This document shows positions 56,859 through 64,000 of a stretch of DNA of 64,000 bases, in pieces (position 1 is the stretch's first letter; the number at the start of each line of letters is the position of its first letter). This DNA is from Zestomonas carbonaria (lineage in GTDB: Bacteria > Pseudomonadota > Gammaproteobacteria > Pseudomonadales > Pseudomonadaceae): NCBI RefSeq assembly GCF_904061905.1, contig NZ_CAJFCI010000075.1, positions 1 to 64,000 on the forward strand. The letters run 5' to 3'. The position numbers were made by a program, and so were the translations under genes. Below the pieces are notes generated by a model that did no database searches, was not told where the DNA came from, and saw only the letters and a program-made list of their open reading frames with translations.

Positions 56859-57527
56859 TCAGTCGTCGCCGCCAGCGAGACCGAAGAGTTGCAGCAGGCT
56901 GATGAACAGGTTGTAGATCGACACGTACAGGCTGATGGTCGCCATGATGTAGTTGCGCTCGCCGCCGTGGATGATCGCGCTGGTCTGGAACAGGATGCAG
57001 GCCGAGGAGAACAGCACGAAGCCGGCGCTGATCGCCAGTTGCAGGCCGCTGATCTGGAAGAACAGGCTGACCAGCACCGCGCCGAGCAGCACGAAGAAGC
57101 CGGCGGTGATGAAGCCGCTGAGGAAGCTCATGTCCTTGCGGGTGGTCAGCACGTAGGCGGACAGGCCGAAGAACACCAGGGCGGTCATGGCGAAGGCTGA
57201 CGTCACTACTTCTGCGCCGCCGCTCATGCCCAGGTAGCGGTTGAGGATCGGGCCGAGGGTGAAGCCCATGAAGCCGGTCAGGGCAAAGGTGGAAACCAGG
57301 CCCCAGGCCGAGTTACGCAGCTTGGCGGTGAGGAAGAACAGGCCGTAGAAGCCGATCAGCAGCACGAATACGTTGATGAAGCCGACGTTCATCTGCATGG
57401 CGACGTAGGCCATCAGTGCGCTGAACGCCAGGGTCATGGCCAACAGGCTATAGGTGTTGCGCAGTACGCGACTGATCTCCAGTTGGCCGACCTGCGCCTG
57501 GTTTAGGGCGTAATCTTGTTCGTGCAT
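56859..57527 (-). CDS. Bax inhibitor-1/YccA family membrane protein
   Basis: A 222-residue inner-membrane protein with seven hydrophobic helices. RNTYSLLAMTLAFSALMAYVAM and the C-terminal TISLYVSIYNLFISLLQLFGLAGGDD, with the paired aspartates, match the YccA branch of the BI-1 (TMBIM) family. E. coli YccA modulates the FtsH protease; a calcium leak channel role is known for B. subtilis YetJ. Synteny next to the tus genes is conserved in Pseudomonas. It is probably transcribed alone. Confidence 0.85.
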   Translation of the reverse strand: MHEQDYALNQAQVGQLEISRVLRNTYSLLAMTLAFSALMAYVAMQMNVGFINVFVLLIGFYGLFFLTAKLRNSAWGLVSTFALTGFMGFTLGPILNRYLGMSGGAEVVTSAFAMTALVFFGLSAYVLTTRKDMSFLSGFITAGFFVLLGAVLVSLFFQISGLQLAISAGFVLFSSACILFQTSAIIHGGERNYIMATISLYVSIYNLFISLLQLFGLAGGDD

Positions 57528-57854
57528 GGCAATCTCCTGCTGGTCTGAGGGTCCGTGACCGTAGTCTCGCGCATCATAGCAGAGGCTTTGGCACGGCCAA
57601 TGCCGAGAGTTTGACAGTGTATTTCCTCATCGTGGAAGTATCGCTCGGGCTCGCCCGGAAGATCTTTTCAGACTTTTCTGACGTTCCGTTCGAATACTTT
57701 CCCAAAGCCCCGGCTCATCGGGTACCGATGCAGGTATTTCCGACCGCTGGGCCGGCCCGCGGTTTCCAGTGGCGGAGAGCTCGTTCGGCTGGCTCCGGGC
57801 GGCCCTGGCGAAACCTGCCAGGAGCCCTGAAAGCCTTGCCAATCAAGGCTCTGT
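57528..57854. other. gene-free stretch between the BI-1 gene and tRNA-Ser
   Basis: I see no supported gene here. A TTGACA (57611-57616) occurs without a convincing -10 element at proper distance. The region probably holds the promoter of the minus-strand BI-1 gene near 57540-57600 and otherwise nothing I can identify. Confidence 0.4.
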
Positions 57855-57882
57855 TTGACAGCGTTTGCCCTTCCGGTACTAT
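57855..57882 (+). promoter_or_regulatory. promoter of tRNA-Ser
   Basis: A perfect -35 TTGACA (57855-57860), a 16-base spacer and TACTAT (57877-57882) lie just upstream of the tRNA, followed by a GC-rich discriminator (TGCGCCCC) typical of stringently controlled stable-RNA promoters. Confidence 0.7.
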
Positions 57883-57898
57883 TGCGCCCCGCAAATGC

Positions 57899-57986
57899 GG
57901 AAGTGTGGCCGAGTGGTTTAAGGCAGCGGTCTTGAAAACCGCCGGGTGTAACAGCCCCCAGAGTTCGAATCTCTGCGCTTCCGCCA
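57899..57986 (+). tRNA. tRNA-Ser(TGA)
   Basis: An 88-base class II tRNA with acceptor GGAAGTG/CGCTTCC, encoded CCA, anticodon loop CTTGAAA giving TGA, a long variable arm, and T-loop GTTCGAATC. No island follows it; gacA comes next. Confidence 0.95.
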
Positions 57987-58146
57987 TCTCATCTCTCCAT
58001 CCCTCCCTTCATCCGCTTTTTCTCTGACGCTTTTCTTTTGACGAGCATGGGCCAAACTAGGTCCAGTCGGCAGATTTTGTTAATGTGTCCGCCACACAAG
58101 AACTATCGCTGCAGGGAGCGGCTCCTGAAGTGCTACGAGGTGTCGT

Positions 58147-58791
58147 TTGATTAGGGTCCTGGTGGTCGATGACCATGATCTGGTTCGTACCGGCATCACA
58201 CGCATGCTGGCCGATATCGATGGGGTGCAGGTGGTGGGGCAGGCCGACTCCGGCGAGGAATCGCTGAAAAAGGCCCGCGAACTCAAGCCGGATGTGGTGC
58301 TGATGGACATCAAGATGCCTGGCATCGGTGGCCTGGAAGCGACCCGCAAGCTGTTGCGAAGCCATCCCGACCTGAAGGTCATCGCGGTGACCGCCTGCGA
58401 GGATGACCCGTTTCCCACCCGCCTGCTACAGGCTGGGGCGGCGGGCTACCTGACCAAGGGCGCGGCGCTCGAGGAGATGGTCCAGGCCATCCGCCTGGTG
58501 TTCGGCGGGCAGCGCTTCATCAGTCCGCAGATCGCCCAGCAACTGGCGCTCAAGCCGTTCCAGCCGCAGAGCAACGGCTCGCCATTCGACCTGCTGTCCG
58601 AGCGGGAAATCCAGATTGCCTTGATGATCGCCGAGTGCCAGAAGGTGCAGACCATCTCCGACAAGCTCTGCCTGTCGCCGAAGACGGTGAACACCTACCG
58701 CTACCGCATCTTCGAGAAACTGGCGATCACCAGCGACGTGGAGCTGGCGCTGCTGGCCGTGCGCCACGGCATGGTCGACGCCACCAGTTGA
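58147..58791 (+). CDS. gacA: global response regulator GacA
   Basis: A 214-residue NarL/FixJ-type regulator beginning at a TTG codon, the start codon usual for gacA, with GAGGTG just upstream. The receiver domain has D8/D9, phospho-acceptor D54 (LMDIKMPG) and K103 region (YLTKG); the LuxR-type HTH covers about 148-210 (LSEREIQIALMIAE...LSPKTVNTYRYRIFEKL). It is phosphorylated by GacS, encoded elsewhere, and activates the rsm small RNAs controlling secondary metabolism and biofilm. uvrC starts one base after its stop, the conserved gacA-uvrC-pgsA operon. Confidence 0.95.
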   Translation: MIRVLVVDDHDLVRTGITRMLADIDGVQVVGQADSGEESLKKARELKPDVVLMDIKMPGIGGLEATRKLLRSHPDLKVIAVTACEDDPFPTRLLQAGAAGYLTKGAALEEMVQAIRLVFGGQRFISPQIAQQLALKPFQPQSNGSPFDLLSEREIQIALMIAECQKVQTISDKLCLSPKTVNTYRYRIFEKLAITSDVELALLAVRHGMVDATS

Positions 58792-58792
58792 G

Positions 58793-60616
58793 ATGACCGC
58801 GACTTTCGATCCGGCCGCCTTCCTCGCCACTTGCAGCGGACGCCCCGGCGTCTACCGCATGCTCGACGAGGGAGGCAAGCTGCTTTACGTCGGCAAGGCC
58901 AAGAACCTCAAGAAGCGCCTGGCCAGCTATTTCCGCAAGACCGGCCTGGCGCCGAAGACCGCTGCCCTGGTTGGCAAGATCACCCAGGTCGAGACCACCA
59001 TCACCGCCAACGAGACCGAGGCGCTGCTGCTCGAGCAGACGCTGATCAAGGAATGGCGGCCGCCCTACAACATCCTGCTGCGCGACGATAAGTCCTATCC
59101 CTACGTGTTTCTGTCCGATGGCGACTTTCCGCGCTTCGGCATCCATCGCGGGGCGAAGAAGCTGAAGGGGCGTTACTTCGGCCCTTATCCCAGCGCCGGG
59201 GCGATTCGCGAAAGCCTCGCCCTGTTGCAGAAGGCTTTCCTGGTGCGCCAGTGCGAGGACAGCTATTTCAAGAACCGCACGCGGCCGTGCCTGCAATACC
59301 AGATCAAGCGCTGCAAGGGACCATGCGTCGGCCTGGTGGAGCCGGAGGAGTATGCCGAGGACGTGCGCCACTCGGTGATGTTCCTGGAAGGGCGCAGCAA
59401 TGCATTGAGCGAGGAGTTGTCCGTCGCGATGGAACAGGCGGCGATGACACTCGATTTCGAGCGTGCCGCCGAGCTGCGCGACCAGATTGCCGTCCTGCGC
59501 CGGGTGCAGGACCAGCAGAGCATGGAAGGGGGCAGCGGCGACGTTGACGTGGTAGCCGCGGTGATCAACCCCGGCGGTGCCTGCGTACACCTGATCAGTG
59601 TGCGGGGCGGGCGGGTGCTGGGCAGCAAGAATTTCTTCCCGCAGGTGGCCATCGAGGAAGGCGTCGACGAGGTGATGTCGGCATTCCTTGCCCAGTACTA
59701 CCTGGGCGGGGTGGATCGCGAACTGCCCAGCGAGCTGATCGTCAACGTGGTGCACGAGGACTTCCCGGCGTTGATCGCGGCGGTCCATGAGCTTCGCGAT
59801 GCCGAACTGAGCATCAGCCATCGCGTGCGCGGCACCCGTGCCCGTTGGCAGCAACTGGCGGTGACCAACGCCGAACAGGCGTTGGCGGCGCGCCTGGCCA
59901 ACCGTCAGCACCTGGCCGCGCGTTTCGATGCGCTGGCCGAGGCACTGAACCTGGATGAAGCGCCGCAGCGCCTGGAGTGCTTCGACATCAGCCACTCCAG
60001 CGGCGAGGCCACCGTCGCCTCCTGCGTGGTGTTCGGTCCGGAAGGACCGCTCAAGTCCGATTACCGCCGCTACAACATCGAAGGCATTACCGCGGGTGAC
60101 GACTACGGGGCCATGCGCCAGGCGCTCACCCGGCGTTTCAGCAAGGTCAAGGACGGAGAGGGCAAGCTGCCGGACATCCTGCTGGTCGACGGCGGCAAGG
60201 GGCAGCTCGCCATGGCCCAGGAGGTGTTGCAGGAACTGGCCGTGCCCGAGCTGATCCTGCTTGGCGTGGCCAAGGGCGTGACTCGCAAGCCAGGGCTGGA
60301 AACCCTCTACCTGAATGACGCCGCGCACGAGTTCACCCTGCCGGGCACTTCGCCGGCGCTGCACCTGATCCAGCAGATCCGCGACGAATCGCACCGCTTC
60401 GCCATCACCGGCCACCGCGCACGGCGCGGCAAGGCGCGTCGCACCTCGACTCTCGAGGAAGTGCCAGGGGTAGGGCCGAAGCGCCGGCGTGAACTGCTCA
60501 ACCATTTCGGCGGCTTGCAGGAACTGACCCGCGCCAGCCTGGAAGAGATCGCCAAGGCGCCCGGTATCAGCAAAAAGCTCGCCGAGTCGATTTATGCGGC
60601 ATTGCACAGCGAGTAG
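58793..60616 (+). CDS. uvrC: excinuclease ABC subunit C
   Basis: A 607-residue nuclease of nucleotide excision repair. It has an N-terminal GIY-YIG domain (GVYRMLDEGGKLLYVGKAKNLKKRL), a UVR motif near 205-235 that binds UvrB, an RNase-H-like 5'-incision domain (ECFDISHSSGEATVASCVVF...DDYGAMRQAL...LLVDGGKGQL) and a C-terminal double helix-hairpin-helix (VPGVGPKRRRELLNHFGG). Length matches the family. Confidence 0.95.
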   Translation: MTATFDPAAFLATCSGRPGVYRMLDEGGKLLYVGKAKNLKKRLASYFRKTGLAPKTAALVGKITQVETTITANETEALLLEQTLIKEWRPPYNILLRDDKSYPYVFLSDGDFPRFGIHRGAKKLKGRYFGPYPSAGAIRESLALLQKAFLVRQCEDSYFKNRTRPCLQYQIKRCKGPCVGLVEPEEYAEDVRHSVMFLEGRSNALSEELSVAMEQAAMTLDFERAAELRDQIAVLRRVQDQQSMEGGSGDVDVVAAVINPGGACVHLISVRGGRVLGSKNFFPQVAIEEGVDEVMSAFLAQYYLGGVDRELPSELIVNVVHEDFPALIAAVHELRDAELSISHRVRGTRARWQQLAVTNAEQALAARLANRQHLAARFDALAEALNLDEAPQRLECFDISHSSGEATVASCVVFGPEGPLKSDYRRYNIEGITAGDDYGAMRQALTRRFSKVKDGEGKLPDILLVDGGKGQLAMAQEVLQELAVPELILLGVAKGVTRKPGLETLYLNDAAHEFTLPGTSPALHLIQQIRDESHRFAITGHRARRGKARRTSTLEEVPGVGPKRRRELLNHFGGLQELTRASLEEIAKAPGISKKLAESIYAALHSE

Positions 60617-60649
60617 AATGCCTGCTCACCTCGCTGCCCAGATGTGCCG

Positions 60650-61210
60650 ATGAATATCCCTAACCTGATTACCGTTCTGCGCGTCCTGCTGATTCCGATC
60701 TTCATCCTGCTGTTCTACCTGCCGTTCACCTGGAGCTATCTGGCCGCCAGCGCGGTATTCGCCTTGGCAGCCGTCACCGATTGGCTCGATGGCTACCTCG
60801 CCCGGCGCCTGGAGCAGAGCACACCCTTCGGTGCCTTCCTCGACCCGGTGGCGGACAAGCTGATGGTCGCGGTGGCCCTGGTGCTGCTGGTGCAGGAGCA
60901 CGCCAATATCTGGCTGACCTTGCCGGCAGCGATCATCATCGGCCGCGAAATCGTGATTTCCGCCTTGCGTGAGTGGATGGCCGAACTCGGCGCGCGTGCG
61001 CACGTTGCGGTGTCCAGCCTCGGCAAATGGAAAACCGCGGCGCAGATGGCGGCCCTGGTGATCCTGCTGGCCAACCCGCCGGTGATGACTGTCTGGGTGT
61101 TGCTGGGCTACTCCCTGCTGATCGTTGCGGCAGCGCTGACCCTGTGGTCCATGTGCCACTACCTGCTGGCCGCCTGGCCGCACCTCAGCACGACTGCCGA
61201 GAAGAAATAA
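60650..61210 (+). CDS. pgsA: CDP-diacylglycerol-glycerol-3-phosphate 3-phosphatidyltransferase
   Basis: A 186-residue inner-membrane enzyme that makes phosphatidylglycerol-phosphate. The CDP-alcohol phosphotransferase motif DG-x2-AR-x8-G-x3-D-x3-D is intact in WLDGYLARRLEQSTPFGAFLDPVADK. About five transmembrane helices follow. ATG 60650 is preferred over a GTG two codons upstream. It is last in the gacA-uvrC-pgsA operon. Confidence 0.93.
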   Translation: MNIPNLITVLRVLLIPIFILLFYLPFTWSYLAASAVFALAAVTDWLDGYLARRLEQSTPFGAFLDPVADKLMVAVALVLLVQEHANIWLTLPAAIIIGREIVISALREWMAELGARAHVAVSSLGKWKTAAQMAALVILLANPPVMTVWVLLGYSLLIVAAALTLWSMCHYLLAAWPHLSTTAEKK

Positions 61211-61230
61211 AACTTTTTTGAATCAAAGGG

Positions 61231-61258
61231 TTGACGGGGCGTTCCGAATCTATAGAAT
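61231..61258 (+). promoter_or_regulatory. promoter of the tRNA-Gly/tRNA-Cys genes
   Basis: TTGACG (61231-61236), a 16-base spacer and TAGAAT (61253-61258) are followed by a GC-rich discriminator (GGCGCCCG), typical of stable RNA promoters. The predicted start is about 15 bases before tRNA-Gly. Confidence 0.7.
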
Positions 61259-61279
61259 GGCGCCCGTCACCAAGACAAC

Positions 61280-61355
<76 letters not shown>

Positions 61356-61363
61356 GTTAGTTG

Positions 61364-61395
61364 ACGAAGACGCCGCAAACCAGCGGCGTCTTCGT
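61364..61395 (+). terminator. perfect hairpin between tRNA-Gly and tRNA-Cys
   Basis: A 13-bp perfect stem (61364-61376 with 61383-61395) has a 6-base loop, followed by only TTGAG. It could be a weak terminator or attenuator, or a processing signal, between two tRNA genes that share a promoter. Confidence 0.5.
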
Positions 61396-61399
61396 TTGA

Positions 61400-61473
61400 G
61401 GCCGGGTGGCAGAGTGGTCATGCAGCGGATTGCAAATCCGTGTACGCCGGTTCGATTCCGACCTCGGCCTCCA
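61400..61473 (+). tRNA. tRNA-Cys(GCA)
   Basis: A 74-base tRNA with acceptor GGCCGGG/CTCGGCC (one G-U pair), encoded CCA, anticodon loop TTGCAAA giving GCA, and T-loop GTTCGATTC. It lies 44 bases after tRNA-Gly. Confidence 0.95.
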
Positions 61474-61480
61474 CTATAGG

Positions 61481-61513
61481 AAAGCCCCGTAGATGTTTGA
61501 TCTACGGGGCTTT
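61481..61513 (+). terminator. rho-independent terminator after tRNA-Cys
   Basis: A perfect 14-bp stem, 61481-61494 with 61500-61513, has a 5-base loop and ends in a T-run. It lies 7 bases past tRNA-Cys. Confidence 0.9.
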
Positions 61514-61634
61514 TTTGTTTTTGCAGAAAACGCTCAGAATCCTCCCGCCAGGCTTGCGCCGTGGAGAAGGGGCTGTATATAGTCCAGCCCTCGCTCGGGA
61601 GTCCATCCCACTTCCGCGACGCAATCGTGCTACC

Positions 61635-61721
61635 GCCCGAATGGCGAAATCGGTAGACGCAGGGGACTTAAAATCCCTCGCCAGCAATGGCATGCCGGTT
61701 CGAGTCCGGCTTCGGGCACCA
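61635..61721 (+). tRNA. tRNA-Leu(TAA), integration target
   Basis: An 87-base class II tRNA with acceptor GCCCGAA/TTCGGGC, encoded CCA, anticodon loop CTTAAAA giving TAA, and T-loop GTTCGAGTC. A possible promoter (TTGCGC, 16 bases, TATATA near 61554-61581) precedes it. A remnant of a phage-type integrase begins directly after its 3' end, so the 3' end is probably an attachment site. I saw no second copy of the tRNA 3' end up to 64000. Confidence 0.95.
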
Positions 61722-61997
61722 GTATTCATGCGGGTTTCGGAGGATCGCACTCTCCGTTTCCTTTATCCGCAATTCCGGCGTTTTTCCGCAATTCAGCGGG
61801 TAGGGGATGTTTTTACCCTTCCGCTCGCGAATGTACTGCTCCGTCATCGCCACAGTGGTGTGGCCGAGCTGGTCGCGTGCCTGCAGGATGTCACCACTAG
61901 ATTCCGCCTTGTCGGTGCCAGCCTTGGCCCGCAGATCGCGGAACTGCAACGCGGACTTCTCAATCCCAGCGGCCTCCCTGGCCTTATCGAATCTTCC
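61668..61997 (-). pseudogene. tyrosine-recombinase integrase, C-terminal remnant
   Basis: An open frame whose recognisable part runs from GRFDKAREAAGIE (61997) to about 61735. It preserves the C-terminal catalytic residues of tyrosine recombinases: FRDLR (Arg of the HxxR box), LGH (His) and the nucleophile in TEQYIRERKGK (Tyr codon at 61833-61835). The N-terminal two thirds, including the first catalytic Arg, are missing, and the sequence before 61997 is unrelated. The frame continues into the tRNA before a stop appears. It faces tRNA-Leu, as an integrase next to its att site does. Remains of a lost or degraded island. Confidence 0.8.
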
Positions 61998-62166
61998 CCT
62001 TGCTTCGCATGTCGTTGCTGCAGAGCGTATTGCACTTTCCTGACTTGTCGTTTGCAGTTGATGCAAACAAGATTTCAAGATAATTACCTGGTAATGCTAT
62101 CGTTGATCCCTTGCCATGCCTGGGTTCTGTGGTTTTTTTTCAAGATAGCCAACGTTTCGATTTGAG

Positions 62167-63330
62167 ATGATTTTGCGTATGCCGCAATTTGTTCACCATG
62201 GGCTTCAGCTCCTGAACCCGTCCTTCGCTTCGCCTTTGGTGGATGTGCTCAACGAGCTCGAGCACCAGCGCCGCTTGCAGCTTGAAGGCAGTACGCCACC
62301 TCCTGTTTTCTACCAGTTGAAAGGGATCTTTCACATGCTGGAGAGCCTGGGGTCGGCCAGGATCGAGGGCAATCACACGACCCTCGCAGACTATGTCGAA
62401 AGCAAGGTAGAGGGCCGGCAGCAAGAGAGCGACCAACTGCGAGAGGTCGCGAACATCGAGCGGGCGATGGAGTACATCGAGACTTCCATGGCCCCCGGCG
62501 ATGCGTTGTCGGAGCATTTCATTCGGGAGCTGCATCACCTTGCGGTTGATGATCTGGAAAGAGAGGGTGACCGAACGCCAGGTGCATACAGGCTGGGGGC
62601 TGTTCGCATCTCCCAATCGACCCATGTTCCCCCCGATGCGGTTTCTGTCCCCGGCTACATGACCGAACTGGTCGACTTCGTGAATCGGCCGGACCCGTCC
62701 AAGTACGATCTGATGAAGGTGGCGCTGGCTCATCACCGGTTCGGATGGATCCACCCATTCGGTAATGGCAACGGGCGTGTGGTGCGGCTTTTGACCTACG
62801 CGTTGCTGATCAAGTACGGCTTCAACGTGAACGTCGGGGGCAGGGTGCTGAACCCGACAGCGGTTTTCTGCAATGACCGCGAGCGCTACTACGCCATGCT
62901 TTCTGGCGCGGACAGTGGCACTCCTGAAGGGCTGGAGAGCTGGTGCATCTACGTTCTGGAGGGCGTGCGTGAAGAACTGGATAAGGCGGATCGCCTGACC
63001 GACTTCGACTACCTGAGCCGGCATATCCTCAGCCCAGCCGTGGACATCGCGCGTACCCGCTTGCTGATCACGGCAAGCGAAGAGAGGATACTCAAGCTCG
63101 CCATCAAGAAAGGGGTGGTGAAGTCGTCGGACTTGGCGTCCGCTTTGCCTGGGTTGACCGCCAATCAGCGAACCTACCAGCTCAAGAAGCTTGTCGATCA
63201 GGGCATGCTTCGTCCAGTCAGTGAGGGTGCCAGGCAGTACACGATTGGTTTCTCCAACAGCTATTTGATTCGGGGTGTTGTGAAGGCACTACGAGACGAA
63301 GGCTTCATTCCCGAACCAGTCGCTGACTGA
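62167..63330 (+). CDS. Fic family protein, class II with winged-helix C-terminus
   Basis: A 387-residue Fic-fold protein, the family that AMPylates or otherwise modifies target hydroxyls. An N-terminal inhibitory motif S63-A-R-I-E67-G68-N69 fits (S/T)xxxE(G/N) and makes it class II. The flap is near RLGAVRIS (142-149). The catalytic motif is H196-P-F-G-N-G-N-G-R-V-V-R207; position 200 is Asn where the canonical HxFx(D/E)GNGRxxR has Asp/Glu. Residues about 305-375 look like a winged-helix DNA-binding domain. The start (62167, or 62179) has only a weak ribosome site. It is an orphan: no antitoxin-like small gene is adjacent. Confidence 0.85.
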   Translation: MILRMPQFVHHGLQLLNPSFASPLVDVLNELEHQRRLQLEGSTPPPVFYQLKGIFHMLESLGSARIEGNHTTLADYVESKVEGRQQESDQLREVANIERAMEYIETSMAPGDALSEHFIRELHHLAVDDLEREGDRTPGAYRLGAVRISQSTHVPPDAVSVPGYMTELVDFVNRPDPSKYDLMKVALAHHRFGWIHPFGNGNGRVVRLLTYALLIKYGFNVNVGGRVLNPTAVFCNDRERYYAMLSGADSGTPEGLESWCIYVLEGVREELDKADRLTDFDYLSRHILSPAVDIARTRLLITASEERILKLAIKKGVVKSSDLASALPGLTANQRTYQLKKLVDQGMLRPVSEGARQYTIGFSNSYLIRGVVKALRDEGFIPEPVAD

Positions 63331-63619
63331 TACTTGTAGTGGTTCTTCAGCGGTCCCCTGAATACTCCTGAGTCTGTCTAGGGTTTTGGAGAATGGCTTC
63401 TAGATCCACTTTAAAATTAATCGCTTGTGATAGTTTCTTGCAGTCAATTCGAGAAGCCACACAAAGTCGCACAGTTCCGTACGTTCCGTAACTCGCTTTG
63501 TCGGCGTGATTTTCCTTTCCCTCTACTTCACGCCCCCTGTCATCCCGCAGTCGTGAATCCTTCACACTGCTGCCACCCATCTCCGCTGCAATCGCCGCAA
63601 CTCACCAGGAGGGATGGCG

Positions 63620-64000
63620 ATGCGTATATGCGTGATCGGGGCTGGGTATGTCGGGCTGGTCAGTGCGGCGTGTTTCGCCGAGATGGGCAACCAGGTGGTG
63701 TGCGTCGAGCGGGATACGCTGCGGGCGGCCCGCTTGGCGCGGGGCGAGGTGCCGTTGTACGAGCCTGGGTTGGAAACCCTGGTGCGCACGCACCTGGCCA
63801 ATGGTCAATTGCGCTTCAGCCTGCGCCTGGAGGACGGCATCGCCCAGGCGGACATCGTCTTTATCGCGGTCGGGACGCCCAGTGGCGAGGATGGTTCGGC
63901 CGATCTTTCCCATGTCCTGGACGTGGCCCATGAGTTGGGCGCCAGGCTGCGGCATGCCTGTGTGGTGGTGACCAAGTCCACGGTGCCGGTCGGTACCGGC
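63620..64000 (+). CDS. UDP-glucose/GDP-mannose dehydrogenase family protein, 5' part
   Basis: The first 127 residues are in the window; the gene runs off the end. MRICVIGAGYVGLVSAACFAEMG is the NAD-binding GxGxxG start, followed by YEPGLETLV, VFIAVGTPSGEDGSADLS and KSTVPVGTG, diagnostic of nucleotide-sugar 6-dehydrogenases. UDP-glucose dehydrogenase (Ugd) is most likely from the GEDGSADLSHV style. I chose ATG 63620 because AGGAGG lies 7-12 bases upstream; an ATG at 63614 touches the ribosome site. It may open a polysaccharide or lipid-A-modification locus beyond the window. Confidence 0.85.
   Translation, partial: MRICVIGAGYVGLVSAACFAEMGNQVVCVERDTLRAARLARGEVPLYEPGLETLVRTHLANGQLRFSLRLEDGIAQADIVFIAVGTPSGEDGSADLSHVLDVAHELGARLRHACVVVTKSTVPVGTG

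Noticed and set aside
61722..62166. Intact integrase gene
   Set aside because: Only the C-terminal catalytic portion is recognisable; the first catalytic arginine and the DNA-binding N-terminal domains are absent.

Overview
The window is GC-rich bacterial DNA that reads as Pseudomonas, closest to the P. aeruginosa group. The marker set is typical: a 13-gene nuo operon with fused nuoCD, bqsRS, tlpQ, the 531-residue type of aceA, icd, a cspD-clpS-clpA-infA-bpt-aat-trxB block, ftsK-lolA-rarA-crcB-serS-cysG, tusDCBE and gacA-uvrC-pgsA. Several details differ from the P. aeruginosa PAO1 map as I remember it. A 5S rRNA end sits beside queD, no flavohaemoglobin genes lie between queD and the bqs operon, and no monomeric idh lies beside icd. 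I therefore read it as a relative of P. aeruginosa, or a diverged strain, rather than PAO1 itself.

Layout. 1-200: end of an rRNA operon and terminators. 0.2-9.1 kb: queD and a patatin-like lipase gene (minus), the PepSY-PepSY-bqsR-bqsS operon (plus), an FMN reductase, the dCache chemoreceptor tlpQ, and a divergent NhaC-type transporter. 9.1-24.1 kb: respiratory complex I, nuoA to nuoN, all on the minus strand. 24.1-28.8 kb: a Fur-box promoter and secreted pectinacetylesterase-like hydrolase, a lipase-chaperone-like membrane protein, and a Tat-exported PhoX phosphatase. 28.9-39.4 kb: aceA and icd, which compete for isocitrate, enclose mnmA-hflD-purB, roxA, a GNAT enzyme, a secretin-N-like protein and nudJ. 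39.5-45.5 kb: the bacterial N-degron machinery (ClpS adaptor, ClpA unfoldase, Bpt and Aat transferases) with cspD, infA and trxB. 45.7-53.3 kb: ftsK to cysG on the plus strand. 53.3-57.5 kb: a glutathionyl-hydroquinone reductase, a TrpD2-like protein, the tusDCBE sulfur relay and a BI-1 family protein. 57.9-61.7 kb: tRNA-Ser, gacA-uvrC-pgsA, then tRNA-Gly, tRNA-Cys and tRNA-Leu. 61.7-64.0 kb: accessory DNA downstream of tRNA-Leu, with an integrase remnant, an orphan class II Fic protein and the start of a UDP-glucose dehydrogenase gene.

Functional links. The TusBCDE relay feeds sulfur to MnmA, and both are in the window. ClpS/ClpA/Bpt/Aat form one degradation pathway. AceA and Icd form the glyoxylate-shunt/TCA branch point, and TGTAG-type palindromes lie upstream of both genes. 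The BqsRS operon carries a good match to its own reported binding site. The most promising places for something undescribed are the decayed tRNA-Leu island with a Fic protein carrying an Asn in its catalytic motif, and the Fur-box hydrolase facing a lipase-foldase-like partner. Short repeat elements also supply stop codons or a ribosome-binding site to core genes at three loci. I found no CRISPR array, insertion sequence or intact prophage.
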